Shown here: in pieces, positions 37,598-50,772 of the stretch | Position numbering within the stretch: position 1 is the stretch's first letter | Layout of the letters: every line of letters begins with the position of its first letter | Notes under the pieces: generated by a model | Database searches by the model: none | What the model was told of the DNA's origin: nothing | What the model saw: only the letters and a program-made list of their open reading frames with translations | Source: Trichoplax adhaerens | Lineage: Eukaryota > Placozoa > Uniplacotomia > Trichoplacea > Trichoplacidae | DNA: 64,000 nt | Assembly: GCF_000150275.1 (NCBI RefSeq) | Contig: NW_002060955.1 | Coordinates: forward strand, 226,886 to 290,885 | Direction of reading: 5' to 3' | Position numbers and translations under genes: made by a program

Positions 37598-39685
37598 GAT
37601 GTAAACGCCGTTATGCTATTTCTAACATGATACATCAGGAAGAACATATTTTACTTCGGTGACCTATCACCACTCTCATCCATCAAATGATGATATAATA
37701 CCGCTTTCAAGGACTATTGCTCAGTAAGAGAATAGCTACGATCGGTAACTCTGATTATATTATAGAATACCAAGTTCAAACTTTGCCATATTGCGACGAC
37801 AGTTCCTGGCACAAGGTTCAATGTTAACATATTTTTGTAGGAGTATGGAAGCAATCATCAAATTATCATTTGTTTATTTACTTTTATACAGACACCAGAG
37901 TTCATGTACACTTATGCAGTTCTTTGCAACGCAGAATCACTGGCGCAATCTTAATTCGACACAATCTTACCAATTTCATTTTAATTAACGTTGTTGTGTA
38001 TTATAATCTACAGTCAAAGCTAACAACCTTATTGAAGGTTGGTACTACTCTCAATCAGCATAGAGAATTGGAAAATAAACAAGTATTTAGAGTTATTTTA
38101 AAATTAACTACGTACTCCTACTCCAATTATTAATTGAAAAATGGCCGCTTATATACTAGCTTCATTTACGCTTATACTTACGTCGCATTATAATTATAAA
38201 TTTGTAAAACAGCAGATTAATACATATACGTAACACAATCCAAAATTAGTATGTAGAATTAGCAAGCATTAAATAACGCATTTATAGAATACTATAAATC
38301 ATTATTATCAGTCACGATTATCGTATTTGTAGTTTGCAACAATAGTTAGTTTATGACATGTTCATTCAGAAGATACCGAATTAACACAAAAGCGATCTTT
38401 ACCTATACTATCAATATTACGTGATATAATTAATACGGTATATAGTAATATATCACATGAATGCAAAATTCAACAAATTTAGCATGAAATAAAATAAACG
38501 ATTTCATTTTGCTCCCAGTAAACGTTAAATATATGATGTCAGGGTAATGACTATATGTCGGAATTATTCATCACATTCTTGGTGAAAGTAATCTCTGCCC
38601 GCATTCATAGCCAAAAGTTACATAGTCCGTAAAGATGTAAGTTACTCCCTAAAATTACAATCATATACTGTAAGAACATTTTTAAGGGATGATAACAACC
38701 TACAGTATACCTTCACATCCTTATAATATATTCGCTTCAGAGGTAGACTTATTGTAAACTCAGAACATCGAATTTAATTATTTATAAATTTAAAGCTAGA
38801 AACCGATCTTGATTTATATTATACTCCAATCTTTTATATTGGATATTAGTAGGCATTAAAGTGCAGTCTTCTCCAATTTTAATTATTTTTCAGCTTTAAT
38901 AGTATCTTTCCCGGTAAGCTAATTACATCATTCATAGTGCTATAGCACCAAGATTGTCCACAGCAGTATTTATTCATTTTTATTTTAAAAAATTTGCTTT
39001 GGGGATTATCGAAGTCAGAAGCAAAGCATACTGCAAGTAGATCCATAATACAAAGGTGACAGATTAATAAATATGCTAAGTCAGCAGAGTTTCCATATAA
39101 TGCGTCAAGCCCAATTTTAATAGCTCAAGAACAAGTACGCAAAAGCCATGGATTTTATTTGTCGTTAAGAAATGTACATTCTAATCGTTTGATTTAACTT
39201 AATAAATTAAGATCTTATTTCACGCCAGTACGAGTAATTAATATCAATCAAGCATGAACATTAACAAATTCAACGTTTTATAGCATTCTACACTATCGGT
39301 TTTTATATACGCTATCTTAACTGTTATAAGCATAATTTGGTAATCAAGTAAGTTGACTAAGGTAAATTAGGTTTAATTTCAGAGTTAACGATTAAATTAA
39401 AAACGCCTTCAAGAATCTAAAAACTAAGCTATTTTCAAGTATGGGACAGGAAATAAAAATAAATGAAATGGGATAAGCATTTCTTAAATTGTTAGTATAC
39501 TTATAAAGCAATGACACTTAACTGATTACCATATAGTATAAGAAGTGAATTAGAATAAATAATACTCTAAACTACATCCTAGAATAGTAAAACTCATCAA
39601 AATATTTCAAAATGCAGAAGCAAATTTGTCGATGATAGTCCAATTTGATAGGTATATACTTCAACCGACAATAAGAACTATTTAG
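37598..39685 (-). other. Intergenic region between genes F and the MS4A-like gene
   Basis: About 2.1 kb of AT-rich DNA between two co-directional minus-strand genes, containing the promoter of F and the 3' UTR of the membrane-protein gene. Two overlapping plus-strand open frames (37791-37988 and 37870-38133) have no motif and look like chance. Nothing else is seen. Confidence 0.55.
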
Positions 39686-42600
39686 TTATGCTTTAACACC
39701 CGTTACCATAGCTGGTTGTGCGGCTTGCACTGGTTGGCCCATATTGGCAGCATCATAGCCAGGAGGTTGTTGGGGAACTGTCGTTGTAGTTGTTTGCTGA
39801 ATAACGACGGTAGTTTGTGCCGGCTGGACAATAACTGTAGCAGTACCCTATTGGAGAGATAATTTACAAGTTTATTTTAAAATGATTACAACAATTTGAA
39901 ATACTTTCATCATAGATAATACATCTTTAATAATGTAGTTGGATTGCGATTGACTAAAAACAAATAATTAATTATAGATGACATATCATTAATGTTCCTA
40001 AAGGTGCAATCTAAAGCCACAAATTTATAAGAACTGCTTAATGTACGGCAATGATGTTAAATACACCTTTACCGTAACAGAGACACCACCTAAGGTACTT
40101 TCATAATTTATAGATATTTAAAAATAGTGCAATAAAACTAGTTATAGTTATAATAACGACTTATTTGACGATAGCGATAGAACGCTGCGGCAACAAGTAA
40201 ATCAAGATTAATCCTAGAAAAAATAAGATTGTTCCTCCAATGTTATCTTGGAAAATTAAATTATTCTAAAGTAATTTATTTCCCTATGCCCCATGCATAA
40301 CAGCTAATAAGATGACAATCCGTAATATTAATTACATTATTTTAAATTACCTTTATGATAGCTCTGCCAAGTGTCATAAAGCGTATGCATACTGCAAAAT
40401 TTGCGAGAAATATTAACATATAGATGACGGAAAAGATTATTGGGACAAAGTTGTACAAAGGGTTAAGTTGACCAATAGTTTGAAGATAAGTAACGCTGGT
40501 TGAAATGCTGTTGCATCCAAAGCAGAAGGCAATAAATTGTGTAATAAAGCCAACCAATCCAACAAATGTAACGCCTTTGACCTAGTTAGTAAGTAAGTAA
40601 ATTGTTGCATATTTTCTTTATATGTTCTTTCGAAAGAAATTGAATCAACAAAACTAATAAATAAATACTTTCAGTGGCTTAAGAAATATATAATTATAAC
40701 CTTTTTTTAACGATTTAATGATTTATTCAACAACGAATGGTAAAGGCTATAAATCCAGTACCGTAACTAGCAATGAGTAAATAGTTTAGAAATCTAAATT
40801 ATTAATAACAATTTAATTCAAAAAAATATTTTTGGGATGATTTTGGATCTAGACATTTCCTTCAATGTTTGAACTATATCCTGGAGCATAGACTTATTTC
40901 TTTTAAAAAATAGATAGTTTCAACAGCTAGTATTATCCGAACCAATAGTGTTATCAGGACAGTTTTGAGATAGAAACTACTATTAACAAATGTCGTTAAC
41001 AACATTAAGAAGACGTTCTGTATATTTTTCTCTTTCAGTAAAATCTTAATGGATTTAAGGCATAGATTAATTATTGTAATTATCATAGATTAACTATTGT
41101 ATTGTATTAATTATTGATTAATTATTATAGTCATGTAGATGATAATTTACTAGTGATTAAACTTTGATCAATAATTAATTGCAGTAGTGCTATTCCTAGA
41201 ATAGAATCTTTTAGAGAAAATTATGTTGGACCTAAAGAACAGGTAAACACTACCGGTATGGTATCCTGTATCTAATAGTATTGACTGCTATGAAGATAAT
41301 ATCTAGGTAATGCATTTATTAATTATTAATAATAAAATCTTCGTTAAGTATGATGGCAGAAATAATTTATCATTTCCTAGATCCGAAAACTATGCAGATT
41401 AACCAATATATACCAGTATTGAGAATTACTATGTCACTTTCAAGAAGTCGATTTTTATATATAAATTCCTGTCAATCAATGTTTGATCAATAATGCTGTG
41501 ATCTAAATGCTTCTTGCATCTTTTCTTTACAAACACCCTAACTAGAGCTAAAACTTAATTTGAAGACTGCCTAACACTATAATAATACAAACGGTCATCA
41601 TTGCAATTAAATTTATGATAATCACTGCTGTGCTATATATTAGAAGCCATTCTCATTTTAGAATTATATTTAGATAGATAGAATAACAAATTATTAATAT
41701 TTACCGAATTCGATGTTCTTTGGACCGCTGAACCCACAATAATGCCGACAATTCCTACTAAAATTGCCTAAACATCAAGCGATTTTAGAGTCAATATACA
41801 TCATTTTAAACGTTTAATCCCTAATATGTATTCAGATCAATGTCAAGACGTTAATTCGTTCAAAGTTTGGTTCTGTGCTGAAGAAGCATAGAAAAGAAAT
41901 TTTACAATGCACTGATTTTTTAGCAATTGCTATAAAAATTACGTAATTATAATTTATTCTGTTCGCTTTATCCTTAACTCAGTTTGGATAAAGGTTTACC
42001 AAGTAATACGTCAAAAAAAATCCACTTTTAAGCCATACTCCAGTTAACAAATTCGGCTTGATAAAATGTTAGAGCGTATAGAGAGAAGATATAGAACGTG
42101 CTCGTACTTGTAGATTAAGCTCTTTTAATGGTTGATCGATGGCAAAGAGATTTATGATTAGCCATTTTACCAGTACTTTCATTGAAATGGCATATCCAAT
42201 TCTCACGCGACATTAAGTAAAATTGCCTTAGATCTCGAATTTACTAATATACCCGTATAGAGTAGTTTAAAAGCATCAGAATCGAAGAGCGCTAATAATC
42301 AATACGTATCTATTCTCAATCATGATAACATTTAGCTACGGTTAAGGCCTTAAACTAAATTCTAATGGTTTTCAAAGAAAATTTTTTTGCTTTCTAATTT
42401 CTAGGTAGTGTTTATTTATAATTAACGCTCTTTGCGAAGCTTTTGTGAAAAATCATATATAGTAAACTAATTTACTGCGACTACTACTAGAACGCTGCAG
42501 ATATCAGTCATTGATTTAGAATAAGTGAGAAGACGGATAAGATAGGCTGACCTCTAGCTAATTCTAAAAGCTATAAATATGTTTGATATTAGCACCATTC

Positions 42601-43672
42601 TTTCACACATATTGTGGTAACTTTTAGCATCAATATGGCGTACAAACTACATGCTCTAGTATCGCTTTCTATCACCTTCGAAAGTCACTGTAATTTGTGT
42701 AATTGCAGTACGAGTTCTTTCCAACACACGTATTTGATCTAATCCTGCCGCTTTACGATTATCATAACGCCTGTTTTTATCAGGTAATGCCGCTTACATT
42801 TTGTTGCTATGGCTGAATTCAAGTATTACTAACATGTTCAATACAAAATCTTTTAAAATTAGTTTCAAATTAAGATTTGAAACATAAAGTGCACTTGTAG
42901 AACCAGCTATTTTCCCCAGTAAAAAATAATAATTAATGAACGTAATATCAATATTTGCGGTTTCTCGTTTAATAGATTCCATCCAGAAGAAAGAAGCACT
43001 GATTGATCATATTGAATTTTCATAACCATTAATTCAATGTCGAAGAAACTTCTATAAATTACAACTAACAACTCACTGCTTAATAGGGACAAATATAGAA
43101 AATGATTAGGCTACTTCAGATATAAAATTAAATTTTTCTCTGACTTTGATTACATTGAAAGATATTGTCGTGTATGGGCATAATCATCTTGCTATCTCCC
43201 TATTTTTCATTAACCAATCTTACAAGGAAAAAATCTTATAGAGAATTTACAATATAATTCATTGGACAAGCAAACAAACTGACAAACAAACAATTTATTC
43301 TATAAAAGGGCTAGATAGTTTGTTTTCTCTTGAACATCATTTCAAACAGTTCTATGAATCCATTCAGGAAATAGGTCAGATTTTATTTCAATCACTCACT
43401 AATTGTTCTATCGACAGAAATAGCAAAGGGGAACGAGCCCCGATTTATAAGAAACACCAAGATTTAGAATGGCAAATATTACTTACAAAAACGCCTCCCC
43501 ATACTGGATAATGATAAATTACAGTTTGTGTGCCAGCGTATACAACAGAAGCCAAGATTGGATTGGAACCAATACCGTAATGAAGAGCAATAGTAACGAT
43601 GCCCGATATGATTAATTCTATTCCCATATGAGTGAAAGCGATGGTGGAATAAGCTGCAACTACTGCACTCAT
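39686..43672 (-). CDS. MS4A/CD20-like four-transmembrane protein with PPGY tail
   Basis: Four coding exons, all phase 0, read from high to low: 43672-43487, 41767-41705, 40581-40351 and 39847-39686 (TAA). They total 642 bases, 213 residues. Predicted membrane segments are about residues 14-34 (MGIELIISGIVTIAL), 57-77 (VWGGVFAILVGIVGIIVG), 86-106 (GVTFVGLVGFITQFIAF) and 128-150 (FVPIIFSVIYMLIFLANF). The PVWGGVF-x-ILVG block at the exon 1/2 junction, after a Gly-rich first helix, is the hallmark of the MS4A/CD20 family. So is the short first loop. The cytoplasmic C-tail is Gln/Thr/Val-rich (VVIQQTTTTT) and carries PPGY at about 188-191, a candidate ligand for WW domains of NEDD4-type ligases. 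Members are surface or endosomal membrane proteins that modulate signalling. Its place inside an alpha-arrestin cluster is suggestive but not proof of a functional link. Other four-pass families are possible; the gene model itself is well supported. Confidence 0.75.
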
Positions 43673-46600
43673 TTTGTCTTTAATCTCGATGTAGATTTTA
43701 AAAAGAAAATAAAAGGAGAGAATCTAGTCACTAATTCAACAAGTTGAAAGTAATGGAGAGTAATAGCGAGGATTTATCAATCAATGGAATAAAATTCTTT
43801 TTTCTCTATCCTAAATAATTTACAGTAACGTAGTAAGATATAGTTATGATGTTGCTACTGTCGCTTATATCCGTCTTTTAGTGTTGCTATGTACTTTATA
43901 ACATTAGTTATTTCTATGGCGGTTTTACTCAGCATTGATTGTCTATGAAATACATTTAACAACATCATGCCCTGCAGGGAAAGTTATTTTTAGCATAGAG
44001 AAGGACCATCAGAAAACCTCCATATCACTATCAGAATTACAGTCGAATTGATTATAAAGGTCGGTGTTATTAACGATAATAACAGTCTTAATTCAGATGG
44101 TCCATAAAGATAAATCAATTTCTTTATCTTCATTATCAATATACATACTCGATAAGACACAGTAACATCTTTCTTCTTATTATTCAATAACTGCTAGTGC
44201 CCTTTCTTTGTGTAAGAACATAATTTAATTACTATCGAACTAGAATTAACAATAACAATTAATAATTATAATGAGACACAATTACCTTGTCATTAAACTA
44301 CCTGTTAACATATACTGTACTAGTTCCTATGATAGTATTCCTATCCAATCCCTATATGAAAGTATCTGACGTAATCGAATTACTTGGATAATCCTCTATG
44401 AATAGCTTTGCATTTCTTCAATCAAAACATGATAAAGGCTGATTTTATTACGTATCAGTTGCTATAGGAACCCTAGGAGAAAGCTATAATTTGGCGTGTC
44501 ATGACCGATTTGCATATACTTCCTACAGTGAAACTATAGGATAGGATAAAAATTCATGAGTTCAAGGTTTTAATCTTAGTAAGATAAATCACGCATTAAT
44601 CACGGCATAATTTAGTGGTTAAAAGTAGATCAAGAAGAATTGATTGAATACACTTGCCCTAACATCCGCTATTATAAACTTTAATTCTAATTTCAACATT
44701 CTTGCAATAATAACATCTTCTGAAAGATGTCTTAAATATTTTGATTAAACATAAGGCTTTTCCTTGTTCAACTAGATAGACTGAGTACGTATAAACTAGT
44801 ATTAAGTACTTAGAATTTCAACAATATTCCATTATTTTCAAGCACAATAATATTGTTGGAAGCTTTTAGCTAATGATGATACTTTTCGACTTTTCCTACC
44901 GTATTAATTTATCGTATGCTAATATTCAATTAAATTACTGTGAAATTTCGAGATTCTTCCTACATTATCAAGCACAAGAATTATCAGAGTTTATTGATGA
45001 TTTTACTTATCTTACTCAATCCTTTCACGATGAACGAACAAACCAAATATATTATATTAATAGGTTTATTTAGAATTCAAATACTTTAAGAATATCATTA
45101 TGAATAAGAATTAAGCCAAAATAGTTTTAAAAACATTACTTTTATTTATTCCATCCAATCCTTTAAGGATAATATGATGGAATGAATAGACCAAACAAAT
45201 GCCATTAATAAGTTTAAAGCAATTTCAATATCTTTTCAATCTTTTACTAATTCTACTCAATCCTGCATAATGAATAAACGAAATACTATATGTGTGCTAT
45301 TATGACGTTTTACCAGGATTTCAATATCGTTTCAAATCTTTTCACTATCATCGGGTTTAAAAATACTTCAGAATATTGTTATTAAAGATAAAATTGTCAA
45401 TGGAAGCATATGCAAAGCAGATACATTTTGTTTATCTTAAGCTATATGATACGGATCTCATTACAATATATCATTACTTCTTCACCAAATAATATTCAAA
45501 TCTCTAAAGCAACCTAGAGTAGATTCTATGCCACTTACTATTTTAAGTGAGTCTAAAATAATAATATTTGCTCTGGAAATCCTCTCATTGATCATAATTT
45601 ATAATATTACGATCCATAAATTACGACGTTATAATTACTTCACAATTACTATTCTTGCAAATAAATTCGATCATTAAATCCTTATAACTACTCTATCAAT
45701 GAAATATCAAGCTAATTTACCTTCAAAATCTACGTGGATATTAAAATGTATTTAATTGTATAGTTTTAAAAGCTTCAAATCTATCAATAACTCTAACTCA
45801 CCAGATTAAATTGCTACCTGTAGCAAAATCAAACTGAATGAATATCAATACTCTATATTGCTACTTTATGTAATATCCATTCATGAAATTGAACATACGG
45901 ACTCAGTACAATCACATAGCATCAAGTGTAGACAAAATTTAGCGTAAAGCAAAAACTATTTACCCCCATTGGATCTAAAGCTACATATGTAATTGTAGAT
46001 ATATTCGTAAACTTATAGCCTTACGGCGGAAGACAGTAGTTACTGACATATGTAAAAGCGTATCCTATCTAAAATAGTGTTTGCAAAGTGCAACACCATA
46101 AATACCGTATGTGATGACCATAGCTTTAGGAATTTGCATTCTGATGATTGTAATAATTTGGGTCATCACATCAGCAAAGAATTACGCAAGATTATAGAGG
46201 AAATAACCATCTTTATTGCAATTAATATTAATGAAAAATCAAGAGTAAGGTTTCAGCATGAAAACAGTATAATATATTCTGATAGCTATAGTAAGATAGG
46301 ATAGATTGATCATGCAAGTTCACGTGCATTTAAGTGAATGAACTACATAGATAATTGTAACACCACTTTATAATACGTTTAGGATTATTCACATACTAGA
46401 ATGTATAATACCACCGCTACCAATGACAATTTTAGATGCCGTTTAAGAAAAATATGAAAATCACACTGCACGATTACTAGATCTATTTGCCAATTTCACC
46501 TTTTAATTACTCTCAGTTAGGCTTTACTACTTTCGTCTTGGTGCTATTACAGTAAAGTCCTAGATCCAAAATAATCTAAATTGTACGTTTTGATTATGGG

Positions 46601-46675
46601 CTACGTTCAAAGTAATATTCGTTTCTTACTTTGCATTTTGTAAACCACTGTTACAGCTATTGAAGTCTATCTACA

Positions 46676-46768
46676 TTACTTAAGATCCATAGATACAGCG
46701 TAATTTCGTCCAGTATTTTGTTGGATAATGACTGCAGCGTTAGCTGGAGCCACCACAGTGTCACAGGT
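46676..46768 (-). pseudogene. Orphan terminal exon resembling the MS4A-like gene's last exon
   Basis: A phase-0 exon-like segment follows an acceptor (TTTATAAACAG, at 46769 and above) and ends in TAA at 46676-46678, giving 30 residues. It reads DTVVAPANAAVIIQQNTGRN, which resembles TVIVQPAQTTVVIQQTT in the last exon of the MS4A-like gene, with the same strand and splice phase. It lacks the PPGY part. I found no matching membrane-segment exons upstream (to 54700) on the minus strand. It may be a relic of a duplicated copy, or the end of a gene whose earlier exons are too diverged or short to see. Confidence 0.4.
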
Positions 46769-49700
46769 CTGTTTATAAAAGAAATAAAAACTCATATTAT
46801 TCCATGCTAAATACAAATCTTTTCCTATTAGCTGTAAAGGATGTCAAAATAATTACTATTTGTGGAAGTCATTAGTGAATTTCGAAGGATTGTAATAGGT
46901 CCTAAAAATTTATGCTTGACGAATGATAAAAAATGAATATAACACTTTGTCCATCGATCAATACAGGCACACAGTGTATCAGTTTAGTGTTAACGTATTT
47001 TAAAATCTAATAGGTCCGAAATAGGTTTTGATAAGTAGCGCAAGTTTAATGCTAATACTGCAAGCTCTCAAGAGCGACGGTTCGTTCCATTCTTGACTAC
47101 AGTTTTAAAAATGATTAATTATTCTGGTTTATATTTTCTTTCCAATTCGTATTGTAAAGATAAAATCGTTAGTTAGCAAGTGCAGCCAAAAACTCTTACC
47201 GCAATCTAGTTTTTTATAGCAACATTTCTCGATGCCTAAAATAATTTAATTCGTTGATGTCGTAATTTAATACCCTAATTACTATTCTAATTTAAGCCAA
47301 CTGTTAATTTACTCCTTGCGGCTAAGATCAGAATTAATTCCATATGTGGTAAGTTAATTTAGGTTTATCAATGATGGTATTATAAATTTAAGTAAAGCCA
47401 AAATCATAGCTAAAATTATAAGATTATACAAGAATAGTTTAACTTAAATATTAGATTACAAGATTACGTTAGTATCTACCAGTAGAAGACAATTATAATA
47501 TGTATTGTAGTAATTCTACTAAGATGTTCATATTAAGATTCCGAGGCATAAGTAGATTAACTAAATACGTAATGTAAAATTTGTATTGCGATACTTTAAT
47601 TTAAAAAGCAAGTTATGAACAGATCGCATGATAGTAAATATGCAATTAATCTTGTAGCTTGCTTGGCAAGATAGGATAGTACTGTTAAAAAGAATCAACA
47701 CGTTACTAGCTCTTTATAAATGATGAATTTGGCTGTAATAATTTAGTTAGTCTGATAGCAGCTAGTTATCCTTGGTATTTGTATGATAAACCTAACTTAT
47801 GTAATAATATGAAGTTTAAAAGAAATTATGGTTCTTGTTTTATTATTTTGAAACACTTTATCACAAACTTTAATGCTGATTTTATCTACTGTATTTCTTA
47901 CGGCTATAACGTATTGTTTCAGTTGTCGATAGTTGCAGCTTCAATCTTAGTTTCCAACATTGCTTGGATATACGATAAGCGTATATTAAAATAATTTTAT
48001 AGTTTATAATCATGGTCGTTCATTTTAACTATCATCCAATATTGTCAAAATATCTTATATTTTATAGCATAAGATTTAGTGTTAAAATATAGAATATTAC
48101 AGAATAAAATAAAATAAATTGAAATTATCCATTTTTATATCATTAATATTCTAATCACTTATTTCTCGCAATTATATATTGCCCTATTTAAGCTGATCAC
48201 TTCTAGAACCACTACCAGCAACATACTACTACTTAAGTCGAATTTATGAATAAGATAAAGTTTATCATGAATTTAAGTAACATTTAGAACACGGCTTCTG
48301 ATACAATTTTGGTCAGGTTTGTGTCTATTTTCTTTCGTTAAGTATCACTTCCTTGGCACTTTATTTATCTACCTCATCTACATACGAGTTTAGTAAAGAT
48401 CCATATTCCTTGCTCGTATTATAATTATCAATTAAAACTTTGCCTTCAGATAGGTATAGAATATGCTCCTGTAGCAGAGTATAGTTTTAAAAATTTGCTA
48501 CAATTGATTTTTTCGAAATACTTTAGCCTTAAATACGACAATCTAGCCAACTTACGAAAGCTATGATCCTTACCATGGTCTTTACGAAATAATTCATGCT
48601 AACATGGATCTCTGTATCCAGTAGGAATTCATCTTTTTCAGAAATAAAGATTTGGCTATGATTGTTATTCTAATCATAAGCCTGAATAATATTTTTGCAT
48701 CTGGATATGTACTTAGTAGGGTGGGATAGTATATATACATTTACTGCCTAAGATTAATATTTATATTAGTGGTAACTCAGTGTGTTACTTACAGTGCTGT
48801 ACTATATGAAATAAAGAATCAAATGATCATTCATATTCCCTTTGTTATCCTAATCTTAACTTGCTTACCGGTAACTCCATCAATTAATATTGGCTAGAAG
48901 GGCCTTTAACTGCTACTACAAATGATATGTTACAAATTTTTTATGAATATAAGCCATATTCATACCGAATTATGTCCTCATTTCATCTCCAATTTATACA
49001 ACGGAAGTTCCTTTCAATCTTTATGTTTTACCCTTTTCTAAAAACAGCCACTATCTAAGATCTATATAGGAGTTTTTACTCGTCTGAAATTCATTCTACC
49101 TGAAGCACTTTATCGTAAGTCAACGTATAATAAAGTTATTTATTCTACGTTGAAGATATAGCAGTCTATGTTTTACAGAAAGACTTATGATTTCATAATA
49201 TATAACGATATAGTATAGACACGAATTCTTCGAAATTCTATGAAGTTATAAAAGTTCAGCCACAGAATATGTAATTTTGCCTAGTAGTATGAACTAGAAC
49301 TAAAAGCATCAATCAATCAATCTGCAAGGACAATTACTGTTCTTCCGCAATATTAAGCAAATAATTTTTAATTCTAATTTTAAAGACAGCTAATAGAAAT
49401 CCACTTTCTTATCTAAACAAGCACTTTTATAAAATAATTAAACTATTCAATCTATTACAAAAGTTTAATTTTAATTCATGACGTATCATTATACCGGATG
49501 AAGTAACATTAAACACAGAATAAAATCAAACAAGATTGATATGGTATTCTTTTCTATATGAAGTATATTCTATTATTAATATAAATCAATTTCTACTACA
49601 CTGTAGCCTAATTTCACATACCTATTATCTATATTTAATAATTTACTTTGTAGAATTGTATTTACATTCTAGTTTGAGTATAATGTAAAAATACTCCAAC

Positions 49701-50730
49701 ATAGACATAAGTTTTTTTAATCACTCTTTCAATTTTATAACTAATTCTCTCTTGATGCGCTTTCTATATAGTAAAATAAATTATTATCATAGATCTTGAT
49801 AATTAATTCTACTAGCTGCGCGGTAAGCTTATACACATTACCTCTTCTACTTTACTATAGCTACTTAACCAGTTCATGTTGTTTATAAACGTAGTTATCG
49901 AACACAACTTCTTCAAACTTTAACTGCAATAAAATGTCATTATTTTGTTGTATAAGTCCGATGTAGTTTTTCGTTATGGTAACGGACTCTCAATTTTCCG
50001 AAATACTAAAACTGAATGACCATTTTCTTCCAATTTAAATCTTATTCATTTTAATGTAATTATAAGTACCATTAATTAAGATTAATCTCTTTCACCTTGG
50101 TACCGATAATTAATGTCGATAGATTTAACTAAATTAGCTACTAGTAATCATGAACATATTAAGATATATTCACATTTCCGAACATTTAAGTATAACCCTT
50201 AGTGTCTATTTCTCGGTTAATCACGTATTTGCCGGAGCAGAATATTAGCCTAGTATTATGTACCTATTGAATATTTTAAAAAAGATATTTCTATATTAAG
50301 CCTAAAGTGTTATCTCTTAGGTGATAAAGAATATTTTAAACAAAAATCAAGGAAAAGCTATTAATTGCTTTCGCAGAAATTTTAATCCACAATATTTAAA
50401 CATGCCTTGCATTCAACTAATATGGATTACAATACCTGATATGAACAGCTACTGGGAGCATCGATGTAGATAAGTTATAAGCAGCAAATAATGTATAGAA
50501 TGTTAGTTTTTCAATATCTTAAGAGATGAAAGCTTCCATTGTAACCGAAATCATAGATATCTGTTTTCTTCGACTAGAAATACCTTTCGTTAATTAGGAC
50601 GTCTCATCATTGCATAAAACAGGTATAGTGAATTTCAGAACTCTCCACTTCATATGCCGGCTGATACGCTGAACTCAAGATCAATCCAAATATCTTTTAT
50701 CTATGGAGTGGAAATTAGACTTGTTTATAA

Positions 50731-50772
50731 TAACTTAGTAAATACAAAGGTTAACTTAGTAAATACAAAGGT
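50731..50772. repeat. 21-bp tandem duplication
   Basis: The unit TAACTTAGTAAATACAAAGG plus T occurs twice in a row, perfectly, in non-coding AT-rich DNA. A recent slippage product. Confidence 0.85.

Noticed and set aside
37870-38133. 87-aa plus-strand ORF upstream of gene F
   Set aside because: Overlaps another frame (37791-37988), has hydrophobic low-complexity composition and no motif; lies where the gene F promoter is expected.
40874-41086. 70-aa hydrophobic minus-strand ORF within the MS4A-like gene
   Set aside because: It could be mistaken for another membrane exon, but including it would break the phase-0 chain and it lacks clear splice sites; also rejected were 42794-43092 frames in the next intron.
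47779-47994. Hydrophobic plus-strand ORF considered as an upstream membrane exon of the orphan MS4A-like copy
   Set aside because: It is on the wrong strand, and the minus strand at this place is interrupted by stops.
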